DNA of 64,000 nucleotides from Acidimicrobiaceae bacterium (GTDB lineage Bacteria > Actinomycetota > Acidimicrobiia > Acidimicrobiales > Aldehydirespiratoraceae), in the NCBI GenBank assembly GCA_009842325.1, contig VYFQ01000013.1, positions 46,297 through 110,296 on the forward strand, in the 5' to 3' direction. A program made the translations under genes and the position numbers. The number at the start of each line of letters is the position of its first letter. Position 1 is the first letter of the stretch. This document shows, piece after piece, positions 9,226-16,969 of the stretch. The notes under the pieces are model-generated. The model saw only the letters and a list, made by a program, of their open reading frames with translations. It made no database searches and had not been told where the DNA came from.

Positions 9226-9612
9226 GTGCCGTTGTCAGAGGACGAACAGCGCATCCTCAGCGAGATCGAGTCGCACCTCTACGAGAGCGACCCCGAACTG
9301 GCTCGCGAGGTAGCCGAGACCACTGTCTACACCCACGCGTTCCGCAACATCAAGTGGGCCGCGCTCGGCCTCCTGGCCGGGGTGGTGCTCATGGTGTGGC
9401 TGCTGTCCACATCGTTCCTGCTGTCGTTCGGCGGTTTCCTCGTGATGCTCCTGTCGCTGCTGTTCCTGGAGCGCAATGCCCGCCGGGTCGGAAAGGCCGG
9501 GCTCGGCCAGATGACGGAGTCCATGCGGGGTGGACGGCTGCGTCACGTCGTGGGCGGTGCCGGCTCCCGAATGAGGGACCGTTACGACCGCGACAACCGC
9601 AACGGCGACTGA
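9226..9612 (+). CDS. DUF3040 membrane protein
   Basis: The protein begins VPLSEDEQRILSEIESHLYESDPELA, the hallmark of DUF3040, a family common in Actinobacteria and of unknown function. Two hydrophobic segments follow (IKWAALGLLAGVVLMVWLL and FLLSFGGFLVMLLSLLFL), then a basic, arginine-rich tail. I chose the GTG at 9226 (128 residues) over the in-frame ATG at 9187, because a near-perfect GGAGGTGAT Shine-Dalgarno sequence lies at 9213-9221 and family members normally start at PLSE. It is convergent with the transglutaminase gene. Confidence 0.85.
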   Translation: MPLSEDEQRILSEIESHLYESDPELAREVAETTVYTHAFRNIKWAALGLLAGVVLMVWLLSTSFLLSFGGFLVMLLSLLFLERNARRVGKAGLGQMTESMRGGRLRHVVGGAGSRMRDRYDRDNRNGD

Positions 9613-9624
9613 CCTCTCCGCCGG

Positions 9625-9669
9625 AATTCCTGTAGTCGGAGACCGCTGAGGTCCTTTGCTACAGGGATT
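9625..9669. terminator. Bidirectional terminator-like hairpin
   Basis: AATTCCTGTAG (9625-9635) pairs with CTACAGGGATT (9659-9669) with one mismatch. The 23-nt loop itself holds a small GACC/GGTC stem (9641-9644 and 9650-9653). It lies between the convergent DUF3040 and transglutaminase genes. Its right arm contains the stop codon of the minus-strand gene. Confidence 0.55.
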
Positions 9670-12118
9670 TCGCCCTGAAGAGAGGCGACGGGTCGAAGGC
9701 CGCGACCAACCGGCTCGACACGCTCGCCTGGCGACGGCACGCGGCGACCACACGTGACCCCAGGACTCCGGCGCGGACCGCCATCGAAGCGGAGGTGTTG
9801 AGGGCGTAGCGCCCATGGGTGGCCAGGGTCGCGAGTTCGGAGACGGGGCCGACCTCTCCACGGTCCTCCGCCACCCTCCGGGCCAGCTCGAGGGGCGTCT
9901 CGAATGTCCTGGGGGCGAGACCCGCCAATGCCAGGGCCTCAACCGCGTCGCCCCACCACTCCTCGATCAGACCAGCCGGGTCGTTGGACAGTCGAGCCCG
10001 GACCCGGCGGCGATCCAGGTGGCGCAGCACAGGCACGGACCCCAGCATCAGCGCCGCCGCGACCAGAACCAGAACGCCCACCGCCACCAGGCGCGGGACC
10101 CCTTGACCGAAGGGACCGGCGGAGTCGCCGGCCCCAGCCGACCGTTCGGCTGCGTCCGATCCGGAGGCCGCATCCTGATCGAGCGGGTTCCTCAATCCCG
10201 CAAAGCCGGATCCAGCCCCGTCGCCGGATACTCCAGACAGCGCGGCGTCCGGCTGGGGGGCGCTTAACTCACCAGATGGCTGCAGGCCGGCCTGATTGGC
10301 TACATGGCCGGTGATCGCGAAGTCTCCCGGGGCGCCCCGGCCCGGGGTCGGTTCGAAGCGGACCCAGCCGGTGCCCGCGAAGTAGACCTCGGGCCAGGCG
10401 TGGGCATGCTCGCCCCGCACGACGTAGGCCCCCTGCTCGCCCCGCGTCGAGTCCCACTCCCCCCAAGTGAAGCCGACCGCCACCCGGGTCGGCAGGCCGA
10501 CGCTGCGGGCCATCGCCGCGTAGGCCGTCGCGAACTGTTGGCAGTAGCCGGCGCGGACGTCGAATAGGAACTCCTCAAGGCTGTCAATGCCGTGGTCGGA
10601 GTGCACCTGCAGGTCGTACCGGAACCCGCCGTCCAGCCGGAAGTAGTCCTGCAGCAGCAGAGCTCGGTGGTAGTCCGAACGGCTGCCCGCGGTGACCCGC
10701 TGCGCCTCATCGAGCACGACCTGGCGTGCATCGTCGGGAAGCTGCGTGTTGAAGGCCAGGAAGTCGGCGTCTAGGGCCGACGTGTCGACGTTGCGGAGCC
10801 GGTCAGGATCGGCGATGGCGGGAACCACCGACTCCGCTGAGTAGGTGAAGCGGCTGGGGCCGCTCAGTGCGGCCGACCGTGCCTTGATCAGCGAACCCGA
10901 CGCGGTCTCGTACTCCAGCGCCACCCCGCCGTTGTCGATGACCCTCCGAGGCTCGAAGGCCACCGGGAGGTAGGAGTTGCCCAGTCCCGACAGCGACACC
11001 GTCTGGACGATGGCCGCTCCGGCCGTCGCCGGATCGATCGTGCCCGCCAGAGGCCCGGTCGCGTCCGCGTAGTCCGAGCGGGCGCCCCACCCGTTCCCGT
11101 CGAACTCGTCGAGCGACGTCAGCCTCCAGTACTGGCGCTCATCCTGGAGCACCTCCACCGTGAACAGCTCATAATCGGACAGTTCGACCAGACGGCTGCG
11201 AACTTGGACCAGCGGGCTGACTAGAACCCTAGGACCATCCGGATTCCCGTCGGAACCGGACGTCGATCCGGCAGCCGTCGATGGCAACTCGAAATCGGCC
11301 CACGGCTCGGGCTGCGGGCTGGGACGGTCGACCCACGGCGCGGCGTCGGTCACTTCGAACTCGGCGAGATCGACCCACGGCTCCGCGCTCGCTCCGGGAA
11401 GCCACGGGCCGGCGACGGCTCCGGACACCACGGCCAGCATCAGCGCCGCGCTCCCGGCCCGCGCCATGGTCGCGGTGCCCCGTCCCGGCCTGGGCTCGAT
11501 CCACGTATCGACCCGCCGGTTGCGCAGCCAGAGGGCGACCATGGTGGCTCCGACGGCCCCGCTGAAGAGCGCTCCGTGCCTCACCGCCCCGTCACCCGTT
11601 CCGGCCGCCACCGTGAACCCGTACACCGCCGAGGCCGGAACGACAGCGGTGACCGCGGCGCGCATGCGGAAGGCGGCCGTGTCGGCCAGGAAGGCGCTGG
11701 CCGACAGTGCGGCGGCCGCGCCGAGAACCAGGCCCGGCGCCGGCACGACCGGCGCCGACGAGGCATTGACGACGCTCCAGGCATCCACTAGGTGATCGCG
11801 CGCCAGAAGGGCGGTGTCAGCGGTGGGCAGCACGAGCCAGGCCGTGTCGGGATAGAGCAGCACGGTGGCCGTCACCGCCAGGCTGGCGCCGCAGACCAAC
11901 CCAGCCGCCAGCACGGGCAACCGGGCGCGCCGGGCCGCGGCCGCTATCACGTGAGCCACGACCGCGAGCGCCAAGACGTCGGAAAGGAAGGATCCGTCGG
12001 TGAACAGGCGCGACATGCCGGCCCCGACGACGACCGTCACCGAGACTAGAGCAGCCTCCGACAACCAGTCGTAGAGAGCGCCGCGGGCCCCACCCGACGT
12101 CGGCCTCGCAGAGCTCAT
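9659..12118 (-). CDS. TgpA-like membrane transglutaminase (DUF3488-transglutaminase-DUF4129 layout)
   Basis: This 819-residue protein has several N-terminal membrane spans, a periplasmic transglutaminase-like core, and a late membrane span (VPRLVAVGVLVLVAAALMLG) with a cytoplasmic tail. The core shows VRAGYCQQFATAYAAMARS with catalytic C526, and GEHAHAWPEVYF with H573. The following sequence, GTGWVRFEPTPG, is typical of the fold. The ATG at 12118 overlaps the DUF58 stop as ATGA, which rejects a 1002-residue extension. With DUF58 and MoxR it forms the well-known moxR-DUF58-TgpA module, whose exact substrate is unknown here. Family members act as peptidases or transamidases at the cell envelope. 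Confidence 0.88.
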   Translation of the reverse strand: MSSARPTSGGARGALYDWLSEAALVSVTVVVGAGMSRLFTDGSFLSDVLALAVVAHVIAAAARRARLPVLAAGLVCGASLAVTATVLLYPDTAWLVLPTADTALLARDHLVDAWSVVNASSAPVVPAPGLVLGAAAALSASAFLADTAAFRMRAAVTAVVPASAVYGFTVAAGTGDGAVRHGALFSGAVGATMVALWLRNRRVDTWIEPRPGRGTATMARAGSAALMLAVVSGAVAGPWLPGASAEPWVDLAEFEVTDAAPWVDRPSPQPEPWADFELPSTAAGSTSGSDGNPDGPRVLVSPLVQVRSRLVELSDYELFTVEVLQDERQYWRLTSLDEFDGNGWGARSDYADATGPLAGTIDPATAGAAIVQTVSLSGLGNSYLPVAFEPRRVIDNGGVALEYETASGSLIKARSAALSGPSRFTYSAESVVPAIADPDRLRNVDTSALDADFLAFNTQLPDDARQVVLDEAQRVTAGSRSDYHRALLLQDYFRLDGGFRYDLQVHSDHGIDSLEEFLFDVRAGYCQQFATAYAAMARSVGLPTRVAVGFTWGEWDSTRGEQGAYVVRGEHAHAWPEVYFAGTGWVRFEPTPGRGAPGDFAITGHVANQAGLQPSGELSAPQPDAALSGVSGDGAGSGFAGLRNPLDQDAASGSDAAERSAGAGDSAGPFGQGVPRLVAVGVLVLVAAALMLGSVPVLRHLDRRRVRARLSNDPAGLIEEWWGDAVEALALAGLAPRTFETPLELARRVAEDRGEVGPVSELATLATHGRYALNTSASMAVRAGVLGSRVVAACRRQASVSSRLVAAFDPSPLFRAKSL

Positions 12119-13290
12119 GGGTGGGCTGGGACCATGCGACCGGCTACTGCGACCAGCCGCCACAAGCCTGGAAGCTGCCCGGGGCCGGTCAGGTGTATCC
12201 AGCGGCCCTCTAGGTCCGCGGCCGGCGAGGTCGGGCCGCGATGGCCAGCGCCGTGGGTGACGACCAGCGAGGCGCCGAGGCGCCGGGCCAGCCCGTGGCG
12301 GGCCCCCGCGTCGTCGATGGCGTCGGGCGACGCGGTGACCGCCACCACAACGGATGCTCCGTCCGTGGTGGTGGTCTCGATAGTGGGCTGCCCGCCTTCC
12401 AGGGTGGCCAGGAACTCCAATGCCGCACCGATGTCGTGCCGGTGGGCGAGCAGGGGAGTGCCGCGGCCGTCGGTGGTGAGAATCCGAGCCTCGTCGCCGG
12501 AGCGAAGCACCGCGCTGACGATGGACGCGGCCACCGAGGTGGTGTGATCCTGCACTGCGGCGGCGTCGCCAGGTGGACGGGTGTCGATCACGACCGTCAT
12601 GCTTCCCGGGCGGGAAGGCTGGAACCGGCGCACGACCAACTCGTCGAGCCGGGCTGTCGAGCGCCAATGGATGTGGCGGAGGTCGTCGCCCTCGGTGTAG
12701 GGGCGCAGGACATCGAACTCCTCGCTGGTGAGCCCGAGCGACCGGCGACGGAACTCGACGGGCAGGGACAGATCACCACCGACCGGCAGGCGCAGCGACG
12801 CCAGTCGCTCGATTGGAGGATGCACGACCACGCGTGTACGGCTCTTGAAGATGCGGCGTCGGCGGGCCAGCCCCAACGCGTCGCCGTCCTCGACGAGTGT
12901 GGGGCCGATCTCCAGGACACCCCGGCGTGCAGGCTGCAGGCGATAGCTCCTGGCCACCGCAGATCCGCCCGGCACCGGCGCTACACGGAAGCGAGCGTCG
13001 TCCGCGCCGCTGACCTGCTCGGAGATGCACACGGTCGGGGACGGCAGGCGGGCCCGGTTCTCCACCTCCAGTCGCACGTCCAGCGGCTCGGAGACGGCCA
13101 CCATCGCCGACGAGACCCGCCGCCTGACGGACAGCCGGGACGGATGGATGAGGCGCACGGCCAAGGCCATCACCACCGCGATGGCAGCCGTGGCCCCGAT
13201 GACGTAGAGCTCCAGGATCCCGAAGACCCGCCCGCCTGCAATCGCAGCGACCCCTATCGGTAGCAGCTTCCAGCCGACCGGGGTCGGCAT
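12115..13290 (-). CDS. DUF58 domain protein of the MoxR-associated module
   Basis: The 391-residue protein has two N-terminal hydrophobic segments (about 8-50), a beta-rich middle, and the DUF58 signature FDVLRPYTEGDDLRHIHWRSTAR (about 193-215), followed by a von Willebrand-A-like domain (MTVVIDTRPPGD). DUF58 proteins are encoded with MoxR ATPases and are proposed to act as their partners in assembling or maturing envelope proteins. It lies between moxR and the transglutaminase gene in the same direction. Its Shine-Dalgarno sequence (GGGAG, plus 13299-13303) touches the edge of the dispersed repeat at 13301. Confidence 0.9.
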   Translation of the reverse strand: MPTPVGWKLLPIGVAAIAGGRVFGILELYVIGATAAIAVVMALAVRLIHPSRLSVRRRVSSAMVAVSEPLDVRLEVENRARLPSPTVCISEQVSGADDARFRVAPVPGGSAVARSYRLQPARRGVLEIGPTLVEDGDALGLARRRRIFKSRTRVVVHPPIERLASLRLPVGGDLSLPVEFRRRSLGLTSEEFDVLRPYTEGDDLRHIHWRSTARLDELVVRRFQPSRPGSMTVVIDTRPPGDAAAVQDHTTSVAASIVSAVLRSGDEARILTTDGRGTPLLAHRHDIGAALEFLATLEGGQPTIETTTTDGASVVVAVTASPDAIDDAGARHGLARRLGASLVVTHGAGHRGPTSPAADLEGRWIHLTGPGQLPGLWRLVAVAGRMVPAHP

Positions 13291-13300
13291 GTCAGGAACT

Positions 13301-13400
13301 CCCGCTCTTGTTCGCTGCGCTCACGGGCCGCTCGGGCCACGGCCTCGCTCGGTGTCTCGCGATGGTGTTCACAGCTGCTCGCTATCCGCTCGGCCTCAGG
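13301..13400 (+). repeat. Dispersed CGCTC-rich repeat, copy A
   Basis: The 50-bp head (13301-13350) is identical to copy C (14771-14820), and 48 bp of it occur inverted in copy B. It is followed by a 36-bp variable middle and a tail, CCGCTCGGCCTC (13386-13397), that also occurs in the other copies. The head repeats CGCTC at roughly 10-bp steps. The tail overlaps the moxR stop codon. Confidence 0.85.
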
Positions 13401-14340
13401 TTGCTTTGCGGGGCACGGGCACGGAGTCGATGATCTCGGTGACGATGTCGCCGGACCGCACACCCCGCACACGGCTGTCGGGCTTGGGCAGGAGCCGGTG
13501 CGGCAGCATGGACGGAGCCAGCGCCTTGATGTCGTCGGGCGTGACAAAGTCGCGGTTCAGCGAGGCCGCCCTGGCCCGCGCCACCCTCAGCACGGCCAGC
13601 ACACCCCTGGGGGACAGGCCCAGCGACAGGCCGGGATGGCGGCGGGTGGCGCTGGCCACCTCGAGCAGGTACGCACGCAGCGCGGCCGAGACATGAACCT
13701 CCTCCAGCCGGTCGGACATCCACCGCACGACGGCCGCGTCGGCGACCGGCCCGATGAGATCGACAGGCTCCTGGGCGCCTCTGTCCATCAGGATCGAATC
13801 CTCGGACTCGCGATCCGGATAGCCCACTTCGAGGCGCATGAGGAAGCGGTCCAGTTGACTCTCGGGAAGCGGGTAGGTGCCCTCGTACTCCAGCGGGTTC
13901 TGCGTGGCTATGACCGTGAACGGCGACTCGAGGCGCCTGGTCACGCCGTCGATGGTCACCTGCTGCTCGCCCATGGCCTCCAGCAGTGCCGACTGGGCCT
14001 TGGGGGAAGCACGGTTGATCTCGTCGGCCAGGACGATGTTCGAGAACACCGGCCCGGGCCGGAATTCGAATGTTCCGGCGGCCCGGTTGAACACCGACGT
14101 TCCGGTGATGTCGACCGGAAGCAGGTCGGGGGTGAACTGGATCCGGCCGAAGCTGACATCGACGCTGCGGGCCAGAGCCTTGCCCAGCGTGGTCTTGCCC
14201 ACGCCGGGCACGTCCTCGATCAGCACGTGGCCCCCGCACACCAGAGCCAGTACCAGCAGCTCGATGACCTCGCCCTTGCCTTTGACGGCGAGCTCGATGT
14301 TCTGGTGGATGAGCTTGAACTGCTCGTCGAAGTGTCCCAT
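13396..14340 (-). CDS. MoxR-family AAA ATPase
   Basis: The protein has 314 residues from the ATG at 14340 (MGHFDEQFKLIHQNIELAVKG). It shows Walker A EDVPGVGKTTLGKAL with GVGKT at 46-50, Walker B IVLADEINRASPKAQSALLEAM, sensor 1 ATQNPLEYEGTYPLPESQLDRF, and a C-terminal lid with LSPRG. MoxR ATPases are chaperone-like and act with the DUF58 partner encoded next. I reject the upstream ATG at 14451, because that extension is a translation of the inverted dispersed repeat (copy B). The gene is bracketed by oppositely oriented repeat copies A and B. Confidence 0.93.
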   Translation of the reverse strand: MGHFDEQFKLIHQNIELAVKGKGEVIELLVLALVCGGHVLIEDVPGVGKTTLGKALARSVDVSFGRIQFTPDLLPVDITGTSVFNRAAGTFEFRPGPVFSNIVLADEINRASPKAQSALLEAMGEQQVTIDGVTRRLESPFTVIATQNPLEYEGTYPLPESQLDRFLMRLEVGYPDRESEDSILMDRGAQEPVDLIGPVADAAVVRWMSDRLEEVHVSAALRAYLLEVASATRRHPGLSLGLSPRGVLAVLRVARARAASLNRDFVTPDDIKALAPSMLPHRLLPKPDSRVRGVRSGDIVTEIIDSVPVPRKAT

Positions 14341-14361
14341 CGCCGCGTCAGCGTATATCGG

Positions 14362-14429
14362 CCCTGAGGCCGAGCGAATGGGCGAGGCCGTGGCCCGAGC
14401 GGCCCGTGAGCGCAGCGAACAAGAGCGGG
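14362..14429 (-). repeat. Dispersed CGCTC-rich repeat, copy B (inverted)
   Basis: Bases 14382-14429 are the exact reverse complement of the first 48 bases of copy A. The tail, CGCTCGGCCTCAGG on the minus strand (14364-14377), follows after only 5 variable bases. It lies just upstream of moxR and inverted relative to copy A. Confidence 0.85.
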
Positions 14430-14498
14430 AATGACACCGCCGCGACGCCACGGACCCTCACCAATTTGCCGCTCGCTCCCGGCTTCTAGGCTTTCGGC

Positions 14499-14768
14499 GT
14501 GGGTGCTGTGTTCGCGGCCAGGGTGGCCCTCCGGTCGGCCAGGGCTGTCGCGGTCCGGCCCCGGCTATGGCCGACCGCCCTCGCTCAACTGGCCCGCTTC
14601 GCCCCCGATGGCTGGTGGCGCCGGCCCCCGTTCATCCCGCTGCCTACGCCCGAGCTCACCGGCTTCAGGTCCGAGACCATGTACGGCGATCCCGACATCC
14701 CGCCCTCGCCGGCTGACATCGTGGTGTGGCTGGAATGGTGCCGGACCCAGAACCGCTCTGCCTCGTGA
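14499..14768 (+). CDS. Small conserved-looking actinobacterial protein, function unknown
   Basis: This 89-residue protein starts at GTG. It is arginine- and tryptophan-rich (RPRLWPTALAQLARFAPDGWWRRPPFIPLP) and ends with PADIVVWLEWCRTQNRSAS. I recall similar short proteins with a GWWRRPPF-like segment and a DxxxWLEWC end in actinobacterial genomes, but no function. The third-position GC content and tryptophan placement look like real coding sequence. It sits between repeat copies B and C; copy C starts 2 bp after its stop. Confidence 0.6.
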   Translation: MGAVFAARVALRSARAVAVRPRLWPTALAQLARFAPDGWWRRPPFIPLPTPELTGFRSETMYGDPDIPPSPADIVVWLEWCRTQNRSAS

Positions 14769-14770
14769 TG

Positions 14771-14831
14771 CCCGCTCTTGTTCGCTGCGCTCACGGGCCG
14801 CTCGGGCCACGGCCTCGCTCGCTCGGCCTCC
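14771..14831 (+). repeat. Dispersed CGCTC-rich repeat, copy C
   Basis: The 50-bp head (14771-14820) is identical to copy A. The variable middle is absent, and the tail GCTCGGCCTC (14821-14830) follows directly. It lies between the small protein gene and the HNH gene. Confidence 0.85.
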
Positions 14832-14865
14832 AGTAGACCGCGCCGATCCGGCTAGCCTGCCCCCG

Positions 14866-15378
14866 ATGTCCGGGGTGCTGGTTCTCAACGCCACCTTCGA
14901 GCCGCTGGCTGTGGTGAGCGCGCGACGGGCCGTGTGCCTGGTCCTGGCCGAGAAAGTAGAGATGCTGCATGCTGCGGGCCGGGCCTTCCGCTCGGAGCGA
15001 CGATCGGTGGAAGTTCCGTCGGTGGTTCGGCTGAGCCACTATGTGAGCGTGCCCCGTCCCCGGCACCGCTCCCCGAACCGGCGGGCGGTGTTCGCACGGG
15101 ACCGGGACTCCTGCCAGTACTGCGGCGACCGGGCCGAGACGATGGATCACGTGGTGCCCCGCAGCCGCGGCGGGAAGCACACATGGGAGAACGTGGTAGC
15201 CGCCTGCCGGCGCTGCAACGCCAAGAAACGGGACCGCCTGCCCAGCGAGAGCGGCATGCGACTCCGGCGGCGTCCCGAGCCACCGTCGCCTTCGACCTGG
15301 GTCGAGATCGCGGCCGGAGGCGTGCCCGATGTCTGGACGGCCTACCTGCAGCCACGAAGCGATCTCCGCACCGCGTGA
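14866..15378 (+). CDS. HNH endonuclease family protein
   Basis: This 170-residue protein starts MSGVLVLNATFEPLAVVSARRAV. It carries a zinc-associated HNH fold: DSCQYCGDRAETMDHVVPRSRGG (about 83-105) with the catalytic-type DH, then ENVVAACRRCNAKKRDRLP with the second CxxC. This is a common stand-alone actinobacterial HNH protein whose physiological target is unknown. It overlaps the downstream ligase-like gene as GTGA. No phage or mobile genes surround it. Confidence 0.88.
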   Translation: MSGVLVLNATFEPLAVVSARRAVCLVLAEKVEMLHAAGRAFRSERRSVEVPSVVRLSHYVSVPRPRHRSPNRRAVFARDRDSCQYCGDRAETMDHVVPRSRGGKHTWENVVAACRRCNAKKRDRLPSESGMRLRRRPEPPSPSTWVEIAAGGVPDVWTAYLQPRSDLRTA

Positions 15379-16136
15379 GCGGGCCTGAGAGCCCAGACTC
15401 GAGAGCGCAGCGCGGCTGCCGGTGGACCGTGGAGCGCCTGCGCGGCCCGGTGTCGGAATTACTCGATTCGGCCGAGCCCCCGGCGGCTGCCACCAGGGTG
15501 GCCAGGATCCACACCGTCACCGGCGCGGGACTCGTGCTGGGCAGCACGCAGAGTCTCGAGACTGCGGCTCAGATCCGGGCGACGGCCGCGGGCACGGAGA
15601 TCCTGCGGCGTCGCAGCGGTGGGGGAGCGGTGCTGCTGCTTCCCGGAGGCCAGGTGTGGGTGGACTTCTTCGTCCCGGCCTCCGACCCGCTGTGGAGCGA
15701 GGATGTGGCCCACGCCGCTCAATGGGTGGGTGAGCTCTGGTCCGCGGTGGTCGAGCCCTTCGTTGCCGAACCGATCTCGGTCCATTCAGGCCGGCTCGTG
15801 GCCGATCGGTGGGGGAGGCTGGTGTGCTTCGCCGGATCCGGTCCCGGGGAGGTCTTCGCCGGCGGGCGCAAGATCGTCGGAGTCAGCCAGCGCCGCACCC
15901 GCTCACGGGTCCGCATTCAGACCACGGCCCGGCTCGGGCACCCTGACACGGCCTCGAGCATCCGGGCGGACGATCGCAGCCTCGACGAGCTTGAACTCCT
16001 GGATGTCACCGCAGCCGATCGCGAGACAGGCCGCGCGGTTATGGCGCGCCGCTGCGGCTCCGTCCCGGCCACGGAGGCCGACTTGACGGAGGCCCTGCTT
16101 GGAGCCCTGGAGGCGCAGGCGAGAGACACCCGGTAG
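15375..16136 (+). CDS. Lipoate/biotin-protein ligase family protein
   Basis: The 253-residue protein contains EILRRRSGGGAVLLLPGGQVWVDF (about 77-100), the RRxSGGGAVxxxPG signature of lipoate-protein ligase A and biotinyl ligases. GGRKIVGVSQRRTR (about 164-177) has the lysine expected to contact the acyl-adenylate. It probably attaches or transfers a lipoyl or octanoyl group, but the substrate cannot be read from sequence. The GTG at 15375 overlaps the HNH stop; a GTG at 15429 is an alternative start. It ends 139 bp before mraZ. Confidence 0.75.
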   Translation: MSGPESPDSRAQRGCRWTVERLRGPVSELLDSAEPPAAATRVARIHTVTGAGLVLGSTQSLETAAQIRATAAGTEILRRRSGGGAVLLLPGGQVWVDFFVPASDPLWSEDVAHAAQWVGELWSAVVEPFVAEPISVHSGRLVADRWGRLVCFAGSGPGEVFAGGRKIVGVSQRRTRSRVRIQTTARLGHPDTASSIRADDRSLDELELLDVTAADRETGRAVMARRCGSVPATEADLTEALLGALEAQARDTR

Positions 16137-16160
16137 AAGCCGCCCAATCCTGTATGTCCT

Positions 16161-16184
16161 AAGGCGCGATTTCTAGCGCGCCTT
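16161..16184 (+). terminator. Hairpin before the dcw promoter
   Basis: AAGGCGCG (16161-16168) and CGCGCCTT (16177-16184) form a perfect 8-bp stem with an 8-nt loop. It could terminate the lipoate-ligase transcript. Its 3' arm overlaps TTGACT (16183-16188), a candidate -35 box for mraZ. Confidence 0.5.
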
Positions 16185-16194
16185 GACTTGCGCT

Positions 16195-16240
16195 GTGGTG
16201 TGAAAGGGAGTACAGTGGTTCGCTGTGGAGTATTCGGGAG
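16195..16240 (+). promoter_or_regulatory. Candidate MraZ box (GTGG direct repeats)
   Basis: GTGG occurs at 16195, 16215 and 16225, with GGGAG at 206-210 and 236-240, so G-rich blocks recur at about 10-bp steps ahead of mraZ. MraZ proteins of other bacteria bind TGGG or GTGG repeats with one-turn spacing upstream of their own gene. The array fits autoregulation of the division cluster by MraZ. Confidence 0.6.
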
Positions 16241-16275
16241 TAACCGGACTCGGGCCGAGGGCGTGAGCGTCAACC

Positions 16276-16725
16276 ATGACCGGCCATCGCAGCCTATTCG
16301 TCGGCGTCCACGAGCACACCCTGGATGGCAAGGGTCGGCTGATCCTGCCGTCGGGGTTCCGCAGCCACCTGGCGGGCGGCGCCTACATCACCGCGCTCGA
16401 CTCCTGTGTGGGCATCCTGCCGGTCGACGAGTTCGCCGACACCGCCGAGCAGCTCCGGACGCAGGTGGGCGGCGAGCAAGTGGACATCAACGCGTTGCGG
16501 AGCTTCGCGGCCCAGGCCGACTTCGTGGTTCCCGACGCCCAGGGACGCATGAGGATCCTGCCCCATCTGCGGGACGCCGCCGGACTCGAGCGCAAGGTGA
16601 TCGTCACCGGCATGATCCGCCGCATCGAGGTCTGGAACCCCGACCGCTGGGCGGAGGTGCAGTCCGTGGGCACCGAGCGCCTCGCCGACGCCATCACGCA
16701 CGGAAGGGGGATCGCCAGTGTCTGA
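16276..16725 (+). CDS. mraZ: Transcriptional regulator MraZ
   Basis: MraZ is the DNA-binding regulator at the head of the division and cell wall cluster. The 149-residue protein has the two SpoVT/AbrB-like halves: SLFVGVHEHTLDGKGRLILP (6-25) and ADFVVPDAQGRMRILPHLRDAAGLER (about 81-106). It ends in the usual EVWNPDRWAE motif. The ATG at 16276 is in frame with the conserved start. GTGG repeats lie about 35-80 bp upstream. A 244-bp gap with an unusual T-free tract and long inverted repeat separates it from rsmH. Confidence 0.95.
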   Translation: MTGHRSLFVGVHEHTLDGKGRLILPSGFRSHLAGGAYITALDSCVGILPVDEFADTAEQLRTQVGGEQVDINALRSFAAQADFVVPDAQGRMRILPHLRDAAGLERKVIVTGMIRRIEVWNPDRWAEVQSVGTERLADAITHGRGIASV

Positions 16726-16740
16726 ACGCCGGCTCCCGCT

Positions 16741-16962
16741 CCAGCAGGCCCACCCCAGCCGCCGACACCGACCCAACCACCCGCACCCGACCCAAGACCA
16801 AACCAACCACCCGGACCGCAGCAGTCACCGAAGGGCTGCCCGGTCATGTGCAGTTCCCCGATTGGCAGATGGAAGACCCGTACTCCGCCCGCTTGCCATT
16901 AGCTCGATCGGGGGAGAAATCCCGACGTGCGCCGTCGGTCGGGGAACTGCAGATGACCGGGC
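16741..16962 (+). promoter_or_regulatory. C/A-rich tract and 24-bp inverted repeat between mraZ and rsmH
   Basis: Bases 16741-16824 contain no T, and 16771-16810 contain only three G, giving an unstructured C-rich RNA of the kind Rho loads on. Downstream, 16838-16861 and 16939-16962 are inverted repeats matching at 23 of 24 positions, with a 77-nt loop. The loop holds a small TCGGG/CCCGA stem. This looks like an attenuation or processing element for the dcw transcript. It could partly be coding if rsmH starts at the GTG at 16718. Confidence 0.5.
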
Positions 16963-16969
16963 GCCCGAT

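Noticed and set aside
12119-12667. Longer start for the transglutaminase gene giving 1002 residues
   Set aside because: The extra 183 residues are an arginine-rich translation of the DUF58 gene in another frame; the ATGA overlap at 12118 is the better start.
13301-14429. moxR as a composite transposon between inverted copies A and B
   Set aside because: No transposase or target-site duplication is visible, and moxR is in its usual module with DUF58 and the transglutaminase gene, so it is not cargo.
14341-14451. N-terminal extension of MoxR
   Set aside because: The extension is translated from the dispersed repeat copy B, and the conserved MoxR start is at 14340.
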